A stretch of DNA of 64,000 nucleotides from Hymenobacter sp. UV11 (GCF_004684095.1 NZ_SRII01000003.1:62001-126000), one strand, 5' to 3'; shown: positions 1-9,417, counted from the stretch's first letter. Notes: a model not told the origin generated them from the sequence alone. Translations and numbers: made by a program.

Positions 1-1
1 C

Positions 2-385
2 CACGCGATGCTACTTAATAAGATGAAGCAATTCGAAGAACACTTCATTCTACCCGAAGCAACGCCTGGCAGCGAACCCAGCTGGTTTGGCTTCCTACTC
101 ACGCTGCGCGATGACAGCCCCATCGGCCGGGCGCATCTGGTAGAACACCTAGAGGCAAATAAGATTGGCACCCGCCTGCTGTTCGCTGGCAACCTGTTGC
201 GTCAGCCCGCTTACCGCAACATCGAGCACCGTGTGGTAGGTGACTTAAGCAACACCGACACTGTAATGAACCGCTCATTCTGGCTTGGCGTGTGGCCCGG
301 TTTACAGGAGGAACATTATGATTACATGGTAGAAGTTATTAGTAAATATTTAGTTGAGGCAAAAGTGTCTTCTAAAGCGGTTTAA
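2..385 (+). CDS. C-terminal part of DegT/DnrJ/EryC1-family sugar dehydrase/aminotransferase (RfbH/DdhC-like), 5' truncated by window edge
   Basis: The reading frame is open from the first bases of the window, so the true start lies upstream; the ATG at 8 is internal. The visible 127 residues carry the conserved tail of the RfbH/DdhC group: WFGFLLTL, then [15 protein letters not shown], then [19 protein letters not shown]. In that family (PLP or PMP dependent) the enzyme removes the 3-hydroxyl of CDP-4-keto-6-deoxyglucose on the way to 3,6-dideoxyhexoses of O-antigen. The cofactor-binding residues are outside the window, so dehydrase versus aminotransferase cannot be decided here. It is followed by glycosyltransferases, which fits O-antigen or capsule synthesis. 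Local base composition is close to the backbone, unlike the AT-rich genes that follow. Confidence 0.8.
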   Translation, partial: HAMLLNKMKQFEEHFILPEATPGSEPSWFGFLLTLRDDSPIGRAHLVEHLEANKIGTRLLFAGNLLRQPAYRNIEHRVVGDLSNTDTVMNRSFWLGVWPGLQEEHYDYMVEVISKYLVEAKVSSKAV

Positions 386-472
386 TACTGATGTCATTAT
401 TATTTGCATAAATTTAGTTGACTGTGCTTTGACCAAATTTAAGCAAATAACAATGATAAATAATTTTAATAA

Positions 473-1459
473 ATGGACAAGCAAAAAATAGACTCGCAGA
501 CCGTACCGAACGACGGTTTGCTTGGTATATACGTGATAACTTATAACAGAGCAGAAAACCTGAGGCAAACCTTGAATTATATTGATAATTCAAGGTTACG
601 TGATTTCCCAATAACTGTCCTGAATAATTGTTCGGATGATAATACCGTAGCAGTGGCAGAATCCTTTATTGGTCAATTACCTGATTTTAAAGTAATATCT
701 AATAAATATAATATTGGGCTAGGAGCAAATTTCCTCAAGACATTTGATTTAGGAGACTATAGATACACATGGGTTTTGTGCGACGATGATTTCATATCCC
801 CTTCTGATATGGATGATGTGCTTCAAGTTATACAAAAAGGCGAAGTTGACCTCATTCATGTTGGAGCACACGCACAGAAAGTATGGCCATTTGGTGGTTG
901 TACTTTAACCCCTAAACAGCTACTGGATAAAGGATACCCATATTTTAAGTTTTCTAGTTTTATACCTTGTAACATTTTCAAAACCGAATCTTTTATAAAT
1001 TATTCAATGGCTAAGGCCTATGGGAATATAGTCAATGCTTATCCACATATGCCTTTTTTATTCAACATGTATGAACAGGATGTTGAGTTATATATATGCA
1101 AGAACCCCTTAGTCATTGCTAATCCTTCTAATAGTGGGTATTCACTAGAAACTTGGTATAATTGGTGGATGAAAACTTGTGAGTTGCTATCTAACAAGGA
1201 GGATGTGCGCCAAGCTTATTTAGACCAATGGCAAAGCATTTGTGAAAGCAATGTTGAGGATGCTTTTAGGAATTTTTCTCGCGCTAAAAAAGAATTTAAA
1301 AACAAGAGTTATTTTATTCAATTTCAGGAAAAATATTTCAATAAGCAAGATATAAAAACTATTGCAAAATATGATAAATTCCTTCAAACCCGAAGTGAAA
1401 GGATTCAATCTATAGTTTCTAACAAACTAAATGCGTTAAAAAAAGTATTAATTAGCTAA
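473..1459 (+). CDS. Glycosyltransferase family 2 (GT-A fold)
   Basis: A 328-residue protein with the GT2 start GIYVITYNRAENL at residues 18-30, the nucleotide-binding VLNNCSDDNT at 49-58 and a DDD metal motif at 104-106 (WVLCDDDF). It should transfer a sugar from a nucleotide donor to a lipid-linked glycan on the cytoplasmic face. The C-terminal third is lysine rich, has no recognised domain and has no clear membrane helix. ATG at 473 is used; no Shine-Dalgarno is visible, as is usual in Bacteroidota. The gene is markedly AT-rich compared with the downstream backbone. Donor and acceptor cannot be told from sequence. Confidence 0.85.
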   Translation: MDKQKIDSQTVPNDGLLGIYVITYNRAENLRQTLNYIDNSRLRDFPITVLNNCSDDNTVAVAESFIGQLPDFKVISNKYNIGLGANFLKTFDLGDYRYTWVLCDDDFISPSDMDDVLQVIQKGEVDLIHVGAHAQKVWPFGGCTLTPKQLLDKGYPYFKFSSFIPCNIFKTESFINYSMAKAYGNIVNAYPHMPFLFNMYEQDVELYICKNPLVIANPSNSGYSLETWYNWWMKTCELLSNKEDVRQAYLDQWQSICESNVEDAFRNFSRAKKEFKNKSYFIQFQEKYFNKQDIKTIAKYDKFLQTRSERIQSIVSNKLNALKKVLIS

Positions 1460-1501
1460 GAGCTTCTGAATTATTAAGATAGTTGTTTAATAAATAATAG
1501 G

Positions 1502-1633
1502 CCTCTTGTATCAGTGATAACACCTACCTGCAATCATGTTCGGTGTTTGCCACAGCGCATAGAGAGCATATTTACCCAAGCTTTCCAAGATTTCGAGGTA
1601 ATGATGCTTCTGGAAATAATAGCAGGGAAGTGA
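1502..1633 (+). pseudogene. Decayed N-terminus of a GT2 glycosyltransferase
   Basis: Frame 2 from 1502 reads PLVSVITPTCNH, then a stretch ending IFTQAFQDFEVMMLL, then a stop at 1631-1633. This is the classical GT2 beginning (strand 1, then the helix ending in QTFQDFEVI), but it has no start codon and stops after 43 codons, before the acidic metal motif. It is too short for a gene. Together with the next remnant it shows that a GT2 gene once stood here and was mostly deleted. Confidence 0.65.
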
Positions 1634-1688
1634 TAAGCAGTTAGAAGTAATAGGGAGTTATGCGTAACACCCTAAGGTAAGTTGTGTA

Positions 1689-1904
1689 TTGTTTAATGAA
1701 TCTAATAGTGGTTCAATAATTAAGCAATGGCAGAAAGGTATTGCGCTAGCGAAATGCGAATGGTTGTGGATTGGTAAATGTATGTACACAATGCCCAGGA
1801 TAGCTGTTGGAGAAAACTCAATAATTGGTGCTAACGCGGTAGTCACTAAGAACATTTCATCTAGTTTCATTGTAGCGGGTATGCCTGCATTGATTATTAA
1901 ATAG
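1689..1904 (+). pseudogene. Chimeric remnant: GT2 middle piece joined to the C-terminal end of a left-handed beta-helix acetyltransferase
   Basis: The frame (only a TTG at 1689 could start it) begins FNESNSGSIIKQWQKGI, followed by ALAKCEWLWIG. This matches the segment before the DxD of GT2 enzymes of the type ENSGSTFKQWNKGI. After residue ~30 it changes to RIAVGENSIIGANAVVTKNI and ends VAGMPALIIK, the last hexapeptide coil and tail of a LbetaH (hexapeptide) O-acetyltransferase. No complete gene for either family is present. The two halves are best read as the ends of a deletion that fused two former neighbours. The remaining bases between 1460 and 1942 hold no other feature that I can recognise. 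Confidence 0.65.
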
Positions 1905-1942
1905 TTTAAGCTATATTTCCTGAGCACATTTTCCTGAATATT

Positions 1943-3109
1943 ATGATAAAGAAGTTCTTAATAATAATATCTAATTTTTTATATAAGATTCATTATAAAA
2001 TATATATACTTCTTAACGATTACTTGCAAGATAAGAAGCATTTTAGTCCTTATATTTTGAAGAAAAAATATAGTAAGGGTACAATAAGAATAGTTCATGT
2101 CAATGGTAATTTTGTGGTTGGGGGTACTACCCAACTTATAGTGGATATTATAGAGAACATGTCTGAGAAATATGCTCATGAAATAATAGTTCCTGATTAT
2201 CCTGAACCTTTACCATACCAGCCTGTTAATATTCATAAATATTCTATTTATGAATTAAGCAAATTGTACGATTTTTTAAAAGAAAACCCGCCTGCTGCTA
2301 TTCATATTCATTATTGGGTTAGATATAATAGCAGACATGATTCTATCGCGCTGTGGTACGCAGCAGTATTTAAAATTTGTGAAGAGCTTGCAATAAAGGT
2401 AATTCAAAACGTTAATGTGCCTACAGAACCTTTTGATTCTTCTGCTGTTGTTTGTAATATTTTTGTAAGTAAATATGTCCTAGACAATTTCAATACTAGT
2501 AAAATTTCTTGCTCAGTAATTTACCCAGGCTCAAATTTTAATCATTTTAAAAATGATAGCGATTCTTTATTGTCTAACGAATCAATCGGTATGGTATACC
2601 GTCTCGATAAAGATAAGTTAAACGCTGAAGCTATTGAAATCTTTATTTCTGTCGTTAAGAAGAGGCCCTCTATTCAGTGTTATATTGTCGGTGGAGGCTT
2701 CTACTTCGATTATTACAAGCAGAGAGTAAAAGAGGAAGGACTCGAAAGAAAAATTATTTTTACTGGATACGTTAGCTACAAAGCTCTACCTGATTACTAC
2801 AAAAAAATAGGGTTGTTGGTGGCTCCAGTTCATGATGAAAGTTTTGGACAAGTTACTCCATTTGCAATGAGTATGGGTTTGTGTGTTGCAGGATACGACA
2901 CCGGAGCATTAAGTGAAATTTTAGGCTCAAAAGAAACTTTAGTGAAGTACGGAGACATAGATAAGCTTGTAGATTCTATTGTTTCGTTGATGGGTGACCA
3001 TAGAAAACGTTTAGCTATTGGCTTATCAAACCGAAAAAGAGCACATGAATTGTTTGCCGTCGAAAGTATGATAGTAGAATATGAAAAAATATATAATACT
3101 TATGTATAA
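1943..3109 (+). CDS. Glycosyltransferase family 4 (GT-B fold)
   Basis: 388 residues. An N-terminal hydrophobic or basic stretch (1-25) may hold it at the membrane. A GT-B N-domain begins at IRIVHVNGNFVVGGTTQLI (48-66), with the glycine loop used to approach the acceptor. The C-domain has MVYRLDKDKLNAEA at 217-230 and the donor-site motif ESFGQVTPFAMSMG at 299-312, the E-x7-E region with the second Glu replaced (FAM). This points to a retaining transferase, with an altered second acidic residue. It is very AT-rich. It follows the remnant region and precedes another GT4 by 39 bases. Confidence 0.85.
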   Translation: MIKKFLIIISNFLYKIHYKIYILLNDYLQDKKHFSPYILKKKYSKGTIRIVHVNGNFVVGGTTQLIVDIIENMSEKYAHEIIVPDYPEPLPYQPVNIHKYSIYELSKLYDFLKENPPAAIHIHYWVRYNSRHDSIALWYAAVFKICEELAIKVIQNVNVPTEPFDSSAVVCNIFVSKYVLDNFNTSKISCSVIYPGSNFNHFKNDSDSLLSNESIGMVYRLDKDKLNAEAIEIFISVVKKRPSIQCYIVGGGFYFDYYKQRVKEEGLERKIIFTGYVSYKALPDYYKKIGLLVAPVHDESFGQVTPFAMSMGLCVAGYDTGALSEILGSKETLVKYGDIDKLVDSIVSLMGDHRKRLAIGLSNRKRAHELFAVESMIVEYEKIYNTYV

Positions 3110-3148
3110 CATTTGTAAAAAATAAGTATAATAAAAAACTTAGAATGT

Positions 3149-4273
3149 ATGAGAATTGCTTTTGTCTCTTTAATGAAAGTATTTCCTTGGGGAGGTAGCG
3201 AAGAATTATGGTATAAAACTGCAAAACTTGCTGTAGAAAAAGGCCATAAGGTTTATTCACTTACACAGTATTGGTCTGCTCCACATCCAAAGATTATTGA
3301 ATTACAGCAGGCAGGTGTTAACACTATGTTCTACCAGAGTAAAGCATATTCTTTGATTAACAGAATCGCTATTAAAGTTGGTATAAAGACCAGAACTGTA
3401 GAAATTGTACCTGAATTAGACGCTGACATTTATGTAATATCAAATGGTACCCTTTTTGATTTTGTTAATCACCGTGGAACCATAGAAGGAATTACTGAGG
3501 GAAATAAGCCATATATTATAATTAACCAGCACAATTATGATAATGGGAATATTCTGCCTATTGCCGCTAGAGCTTCCACTGTTAAAATTATTGATAAGGC
3601 AAAATTATTCTACTTTGTATCAGAAAGAAATCTATTATCTGCTGAAAGACAAATATCTTATAAATTTACGAACGCTAAATTAATTAATAATCCTATTAAT
3701 ATAAAAAATAGTTGCGTAAAAGCATTTCCTGAAAATGATAAGCTTTTGATGGCTTGCGTTGCTAGGTTTGACTGTAATTACAAAGGTCAAGATATTCTTC
3801 TAGAAGTTCTCAGCGCATTACCGTGGCAAAGCCGTTCTTTTAGTTTGAATTTATACGGTGCTGGTCCACACTTAGATTATTTAAAAGCATTGGTAGAGTT
3901 CTATGGCCTAGCCAATAAAGTTTCTATTATTGGGCACGTAAATAATATTGATGAGATATGGGAGAATAACCAAGTGCTGGTGCTCCCATCACTTAGCGAA
4001 GGCACGCCATTATCATTAATCGAAGCTATGCTCTCCGGGAGAGCAGTAGTTTCTACGGATGTTGGTGGTAATGCATTATACGTTATTAATGGAGAAACGG
4101 GGTATCTAGCAGAGGTAGCGTCTGTTAAGTGTATAAGTGAGGCTTTGGAAAAACTTTGGAGTAATAGAAGCCTCTTGCCTAATATGGGTATAAATGCTTT
4201 CAATAGAGCAGTGGAAATTACGGATTTACATCCTGATGATACCTTGTTGCAAGCTATTGTAAGTTGCGCTTAA
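3149..4273 (+). CDS. Glycosyltransferase family 4 (GT-B fold)
   Basis: 374 residues, starting MRIAFVSLMKVFPWGGSEEL, the N-domain strand and glycine loop of GT4. The C-domain contains VARFDCNYKGQDILLEVL at 204-221 and the full E-x7-E motif at Glu284 and Glu292 (SEGTPLSLIEAM), which contacts the donor sugar and phosphate. It is expected to be a soluble or peripheral cytoplasmic enzyme that extends the polysaccharide repeat unit. It lies in the same AT-rich block as its neighbours. The substrate is unknown. Confidence 0.88.
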   Translation: MRIAFVSLMKVFPWGGSEELWYKTAKLAVEKGHKVYSLTQYWSAPHPKIIELQQAGVNTMFYQSKAYSLINRIAIKVGIKTRTVEIVPELDADIYVISNGTLFDFVNHRGTIEGITEGNKPYIIINQHNYDNGNILPIAARASTVKIIDKAKLFYFVSERNLLSAERQISYKFTNAKLINNPINIKNSCVKAFPENDKLLMACVARFDCNYKGQDILLEVLSALPWQSRSFSLNLYGAGPHLDYLKALVEFYGLANKVSIIGHVNNIDEIWENNQVLVLPSLSEGTPLSLIEAMLSGRAVVSTDVGGNALYVINGETGYLAEVASVKCISEALEKLWSNRSLLPNMGINAFNRAVEITDLHPDDTLLQAIVSCA

Positions 4274-4322
4274 TATTTAATATGCGTAATTTTTTTGCTT
4301 TCAAGTAGAAAACTGAATACAC

Positions 4323-5366
4323 ATGAAAATTTCTCTTTCAGTAATAATTTGTTGCTATAATAGTTCGCATTTATTGCCTGAAACATTAAAGTATATAGCA
4401 CATCAAGAAGTAAGTGCAGATATAGACTGGAATTTGATAATTGTTGATAATAACTCTTCAGACAGTACTAGCGAGGTAGCAGACACTCACTGGTGCCAAT
4501 TAGGTGCACCTGTGCCAATGCATATCATACATGAGCCAAACCCAGGTCTATCAAATGCCAGAACTGCAGGTGTTAAGAAATCAACTTATGATTTGATTTT
4601 ATTTTGTGATGATGATAATTGGCTTGCATCTGATTATATTGAGGAAGCTTGTAAATTGATGTTTGAATTGCCAAAAATTGGTATCCTTGGAGGTTTAAAT
4701 ATACCTATTTCTAGTGTTGCATTACCTGTATGGTTCGCTAATTTTGAAACAGCTTATGCTTGCGGACCACAAGCCACTTCTGATGGCGAAGTATCAATTG
4801 AGCGCCTGTACATTACTGGCGCGGGAATGGTAATTAGAAAAGAACTACTCAATTTACTTCAGCAAGTAGGATTTACATCACATCTTACTGACAGGAAAGG
4901 GGAAGAATTATCATCTGGTGGTGACACAGAAACTTGTTTCATTGCCTCTATATTAGGTTACAAATTATATTATTCCTCTAAGCTTAACCTTAAACATTTC
5001 TTAGAGCCAAGGAGACTTAACTGGTCGTATCTAATCGCGTTAATGCGGGGGCATGCAAAATCATATTATAAGTTGAGTTTTTATAAAAAAATGTACACTG
5101 GCGAGAAGTATGATTATCGCTGGTTCCCCATGTTTTGGAAGAATAGTAAGTATTTTCTCAGTCGCAACGGGTTATCAACACTCTACCGCTACTTTTATAA
5201 AGATGTACAAGACGTTGAGAATATTAGCAGTATAAGCAGATTATGGCAGATTGAAATGTGGAAGGCTCACTTCCAAATGCGCACTGAGTATTCTAGTTTT
5301 ATTGATTCATTATCAAAACTTGCTAACATCTTAAAAGAACAACGCATTTATACCCAAAAGCTATAG
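4323..5366 (+). CDS. Glycosyltransferase family 2, paralogue of the next gene
   Basis: 347 residues. GT2 features: LSVIICCYNSSHLLPETL at the start, IIVDNNSSDST at 39-49, the DDD metal motif at 96-98 (FCDDDNWL), and a downstream GGDTET that corresponds to the ED catalytic-base region. The same layout (VDNNSSD, then DDDNWL, then G[GE]D) recurs in the gene at 5504, so the pair is probably an old duplication. No membrane helices are evident. AT-rich. Confidence 0.87.
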   Translation: MKISLSVIICCYNSSHLLPETLKYIAHQEVSADIDWNLIIVDNNSSDSTSEVADTHWCQLGAPVPMHIIHEPNPGLSNARTAGVKKSTYDLILFCDDDNWLASDYIEEACKLMFELPKIGILGGLNIPISSVALPVWFANFETAYACGPQATSDGEVSIERLYITGAGMVIRKELLNLLQQVGFTSHLTDRKGEELSSGGDTETCFIASILGYKLYYSSKLNLKHFLEPRRLNWSYLIALMRGHAKSYYKLSFYKKMYTGEKYDYRWFPMFWKNSKYFLSRNGLSTLYRYFYKDVQDVENISSISRLWQIEMWKAHFQMRTEYSSFIDSLSKLANILKEQRIYTQKL

Positions 5367-5503
5367 TTAAATGATAGATGTATTATTTGAGGTTTTAAAA
5401 AATTTATCTAAATATCATATGACAAGCAATAAAGTATGATATTTAAATAGATTTTAAGTTAGCTTTATAGTTGAGTGCTGAGTAGACAGTTGTACCAGTC
5501 GCT

Positions 5504-6637
5504 ATGGAAAGAGTTTTACATCAGAGAGGAATTTCTGTCCTTATCTGTACATACAACGGAATTGGTAGGTTAAAACCTACTTTAGCACATCTTGCACGGC
5601 AAGTAGTGGCATCAACAATACCTTGGGAAGTTATAGTCGTCGATAATAATTCCAGCGATGGTACTTTGACGTATTGCAAAGCCGAATGGAATTTACTTGG
5701 GAAACCAGTTCCGCTATACCTTCTGAGTCAACCAATACCAGGCAAGCAGTTTGCTTTGGAAATGGCTTACGATGCAGCTAACTATGAGTTCATGTGCATC
5801 GTAGACGATGACAACTGGCTACAAGTTGACTATTTGCAACGGGGATATGATATACTCTGCGTCAATCCAGCTATTGGGTTGGTAGGTGGCAGGAATGTGG
5901 GTGCCTTTGAGATAAAAATGCCAGCTTGGTTTCCAGCTTTTCAGGCATCCTATGCGGTAGGAAAGCCTATTGTTTACTCGGCGGAGAGTAATGATAAAGT
6001 TGCGTCTGGCGAAGTTCTAAATGGTACCCTATGGGGTGCTGGGCTATTTGTTCGACATGCCATATGGCGCGAACTACGAGCACTGAAATTTAAAAGTCTC
6101 TTCACGGGTCGCCAAGGTGATAAGCAACTGGTTGCAGGAGAAGATGATGAGTTGTGCTTTTTAACTCGTTTGCTGGGGTATAAAATTTGGTACAGTGACG
6201 ACTTACAACTCACTCACTATATGACAGCCGGCCGACTGAATGAGAATTACTTATTGCGGTTGTGCTATGCTTCCTCACGAGCTTACCCAACTATGTCGGT
6301 ATACCAGCGAATGATGGCTCCTGATTGGCTGAAGTACCGCACACTTACTCCTTGGCTAAAAGATTGGTTCTATATATCATTCAAGAGTATACAGGCAGCA
6401 GTGTCAAGCGATTATATAAAGTCTTTTTTTCGACTCGATTTAGCTTCTCGTCTTCGAGTAAATGGGCAATTGCTGACGTGGTATTATTTTACAAAACAGT
6501 TTGCTGTTTGTAGAAGAAATTTTGAAAATGTAGCCTTTTTTCAAAAGCGTATTGAGCAGTTTCAAGCACTTGTTGAAAATAATCCGCTATATTCTTTATC
6601 TACCATTAGGCCTGACGAAATTGAGCCAACTAACTAA
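5504..6637 (+). CDS. Glycosyltransferase family 2, paralogue of the preceding gene
   Basis: 377 residues. It begins ISVLICTYNGIGRLKPTL, with VIVVDNNSSDGT at 43-54, DDD at 101-103 (DDDNWL) and GEDDELCF in the catalytic-base position. It shares the DNNSSD, DDDNWL and LGYK[IL][WY]YS signatures with the gene at 4323, which supports duplication followed by divergence. Base composition is less AT-rich than the preceding genes, so the block is a mosaic. The role is inferred to be addition of one sugar of the repeat unit. Donor and linkage cannot be read from the sequence. Confidence 0.87.
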   Translation: MERVLHQRGISVLICTYNGIGRLKPTLAHLARQVVASTIPWEVIVVDNNSSDGTLTYCKAEWNLLGKPVPLYLLSQPIPGKQFALEMAYDAANYEFMCIVDDDNWLQVDYLQRGYDILCVNPAIGLVGGRNVGAFEIKMPAWFPAFQASYAVGKPIVYSAESNDKVASGEVLNGTLWGAGLFVRHAIWRELRALKFKSLFTGRQGDKQLVAGEDDELCFLTRLLGYKIWYSDDLQLTHYMTAGRLNENYLLRLCYASSRAYPTMSVYQRMMAPDWLKYRTLTPWLKDWFYISFKSIQAAVSSDYIKSFFRLDLASRLRVNGQLLTWYYFTKQFAVCRRNFENVAFFQKRIEQFQALVENNPLYSLSTIRPDEIEPTN

Positions 6638-6656
6638 AATTAACAAGTGAGCTATC

Positions 6657-7721
6657 ATGCTAGCACGTTTTATAGGTTGGGTGCAACGCCGTCAGCTATA
6701 TGCCGGTCAACAGATAGAGCGCCCCTGGCCTAAAAATCTGCTTGAAGAAGACCGGTCTTTTTTTGCGAAGAACCAAAAATACGAATTGCCACCTAGTTGG
6801 CTACTGCAGCTGCGGGAAGTTAGCTTGTATTGGGATGGGGTAGCTTTTCATGGTTTGCAACTTTATCCGGAGACGCTGATACTGCCTGACCGGCCGACCC
6901 ATAACTGGCGCGGCTTGCTGCATATGCACCTGCGCCTACGTCGGCAGAAGTTATCGGCAACGTCTCAGTACCTGCTGATACACGATGCCTGGTCGGAGCC
7001 GTATTATCACTGGATGGTGGATGCGTTGCCCCGACTGCTGGCGATACGCAGCAAGTTGCCAGAACTTTTGGCTGAGTTAGTTCTGATACTGCCAGCTCAT
7101 TACCAAAGCGATTATCACTACCAGACATTGCAAGCGCTAGGCGTGCATAACGTACAACGCATACAGCCTAAGACCCGCTATGTAGTCCCGCGCCTGCTGG
7201 CTCCCGGCCGGCTTTCCCGCGTGGCCAGCTACAACCCCCAGGTGATGCGAGACCTGCGCCAACTCTTGTGGGAAAAGTTTCCGCTATTGCCACAAGCTGA
7301 TTTAGGCGACCGGATATATATAAGTCGTGAGCGGGCAACCCGCCGTAAGGTATTGAATGAGAGTGAGGTAACGGCTTACCTACGTGAACAAGGCTTTGCT
7401 ATTGTCCAGCTAGAATGCTATGGCTTTACTGAGCAGGCAAGCATTATGGCTAGGGCTCGCTGCCTAGTGTCTATACATGGGGCAGGCCTTACTAACATGC
7501 TTTTCATGGTGCCGGGTAGTAAAGTGCTGGAACTGCAAATGAAGGACGACGGTACTAATCATTACTACTACACGCTGGCGGCCGATTTAGGTATTGGCTA
7601 CTATTACCAATTCTGTCAGCCGAACGACCACACCCTAACTGTTCAGGATGCCGATTTACTGGTAGATGTAGCTAAGATGGCGCAGGTAGTACAGCAAATG
7701 CTGGCAGGCCATAATACCTGA
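6657..7721 (+). CDS. Glycosyltransferase family 61 (DUF563)
   Basis: 354 residues with the GT61 signature set: YYHWMVDALPRL at 116-127, YISRERATRR at 221-230 and HGAGLTNMLFM at 274-284, followed by VLEL. GT61 enzymes in bacteria are found in capsule and LPS loci; the plant and animal members are xylosyl-, arabinosyl- or GlcNAc-transferases. Start is the ATG at 6657, 19 bases after the previous stop, so co-transcription is likely. GC is close to the backbone, unlike both neighbours. Confidence 0.85.
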   Translation: MLARFIGWVQRRQLYAGQQIERPWPKNLLEEDRSFFAKNQKYELPPSWLLQLREVSLYWDGVAFHGLQLYPETLILPDRPTHNWRGLLHMHLRLRRQKLSATSQYLLIHDAWSEPYYHWMVDALPRLLAIRSKLPELLAELVLILPAHYQSDYHYQTLQALGVHNVQRIQPKTRYVVPRLLAPGRLSRVASYNPQVMRDLRQLLWEKFPLLPQADLGDRIYISRERATRRKVLNESEVTAYLREQGFAIVQLECYGFTEQASIMARARCLVSIHGAGLTNMLFMVPGSKVLELQMKDDGTNHYYYTLAADLGIGYYYQFCQPNDHTLTVQDADLLVDVAKMAQVVQQMLAGHNT

Positions 7722-7796
7722 TACTTTACTTTCAATCAGTTTAGTAAAGGATAGTAGGTTCATAAATATTTTAATATATAAAAATAAATACAAGTA

Positions 7797-8987
7797 ATGA
7801 ATATATTTACACGGGTTGTTCGCTCGTTTTTATGGCGTTCTAAAATTGGTAGACTCACAGCAGAGAAATTTTGGAAAAGAAGGAATGCAGGGGATGATAT
7901 GCGCTACCTTTTTTATAAGGAGGCAAGTGTTATAGAGGATTTGCCAATTTGTTTTGAGGAAGAAGTTTTCAATAAATTTCTTCGCGAGAACTTAGGTAAG
8001 TGGGAAATTCAAAGGCAAGCTGAGTATGTTCTTGAGATAGATGATGTGCTAGTAGAGCCTGAACGCAGCTTAGGGACAAAAGGGCTAAACCAATTGATAG
8101 AGCAAACCGTTGTTTTTACAGTTGACTATCAATATCCATATATTCTTCCTCACCTTCTAAATAGGAATAAATCCAAATTTATTAAAGCAGCTGTGCTTTA
8201 TGACGGTTCCGCGACCAGAAACCTGTATCACCATCTCGTAGAAACGGTGTGCCGTCTTTCGATGCTGTCGAAGACGGATTTGCCAGCAGATATCCCTATC
8301 ATCGTAAACAGATTTGTTTATGATAGCCCTTTCTTTCAATACCTCTTTTCTAAGAGTCCTTACTTTAAATCCTTTAATTGGCTCATCCAAGAACCACATG
8401 AGTGGTTACAAGTAGAGAAATTGTATCGGCCTAAAGCTCTTTACTTCGGAAAAGAGAGTTGGAATTTTACCAGAAAGTTGTATAATCTTGGTGAAATAAC
8501 TCCTAGTAAGAAAGTATTTCTTAGCCGCGATAAGAAGCGCTATACGAGAGGCCTGAGCAATGAGGTAGAAATAATCAACATGCTTCATAGCTATGGATTT
8601 GAGGTGGCATATGCGGAACATTTAAGTCTTGACGAGCAAGTAAAGCTTTTTCAAGAAACCGAATATCTCGTTGCTCTAACTGGAATGGGACTTATACAAC
8701 AATTTTTTATGAGCTACGAAAAGGCGCATGTTATCGAAATCATCCCAGTAAACAGGTTGATGCCTGAGTACTACTGTCAGGCGTATTCTTTAGGAATAAA
8801 GTATTATGATGTTGTTTTAGGGGAAGATATTGACCGAGTACCTATGTCAAACAGTAGCCACAAAAGGTATGAGGGGTTAAAGGAATATGAAGTAGATATT
8901 CACAAGCTAGAAAGTGCAGTCTTGAAAATGCTGAATGCTCCAGCTGATAAAAAACATTACGGAAACTTTAGTGCGCCACTTATTTAG
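7797..8987 (+). CDS. Divergent GT61-like glycosyltransferase
   Basis: 396 residues with the GT61 plan: RNLYHHLVETVCRL at 141-154 in place of YYHWMVDALPRL, then KVFLSRDKKRYTRG at 239-252, then LVALTGMGLIQQFF at 291-304 in place of the HGAGLTN loop, then HVIEIIP. The order and spacing match the preceding GT61, but the loop histidine is lost (TGMGL). It is either a diverged active enzyme or an inactive partner. AT-rich. It is the last gene before a 430-base gene-free gap. Confidence 0.7.
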   Translation: MNIFTRVVRSFLWRSKIGRLTAEKFWKRRNAGDDMRYLFYKEASVIEDLPICFEEEVFNKFLRENLGKWEIQRQAEYVLEIDDVLVEPERSLGTKGLNQLIEQTVVFTVDYQYPYILPHLLNRNKSKFIKAAVLYDGSATRNLYHHLVETVCRLSMLSKTDLPADIPIIVNRFVYDSPFFQYLFSKSPYFKSFNWLIQEPHEWLQVEKLYRPKALYFGKESWNFTRKLYNLGEITPSKKVFLSRDKKRYTRGLSNEVEIINMLHSYGFEVAYAEHLSLDEQVKLFQETEYLVALTGMGLIQQFFMSYEKAHVIEIIPVNRLMPEYYCQAYSLGIKYYDVVLGEDIDRVPMSNSSHKRYEGLKEYEVDIHKLESAVLKMLNAPADKKHYGNFSAPLI

Positions 8988-9417
8988 GTGAAAATTTAGA
9001 GCGACTTTCAAAATGGTTTTGAGGGTTGATGGCAAATAAGCCTTACAATGTAGGTAGGGATATAAGTTTAGGTTTGCTCCCTGTTCACCGATGTCGCTGC
9101 AGTCTCAGTTAAGGCTTAACTCACGACAGAAATTCTGAATCTGGGTTTCATCCGAGGCTGGCCTGACAGCATCATTGAGGTGCTGGGCTACTTCGCAAAA
9201 GTTTGCGTTATAGCTTTTTATCAGGCCACTACTAAAGTTGGTTGCAATTTTTTAATGCGTTAGGTTACCTACGACGGGAAACAGTTGCCTGCATTGCCGA
9301 GCGCCTATTTATCCTTGCTGGGTTGTTGAAAAGATGATTTTTATGCCCGCTCGGCCATCACGCGGTATCTTTGTCCGCGGTTTGCCGTGCTTTTGATTGG
9401 CTATTTGTTTCGTATAC
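8988..9417. other. Gene-free scar between the AT-rich and GC-rich parts of the polysaccharide locus
   Basis: There is no complete reading frame here. On the minus strand, 9105-9251 is open for 48 codons without a start codon and reads sensibly at its end (FCEVAQHLNDAV, then ending FCRELSLN before TGA). This suggests the tail of a lost gene that I cannot name. No transposase motif or terminal inverted repeat was seen. Base composition changes from AT-rich to backbone GC across this gap, so it is a plausible recombination junction. Confidence 0.4.
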
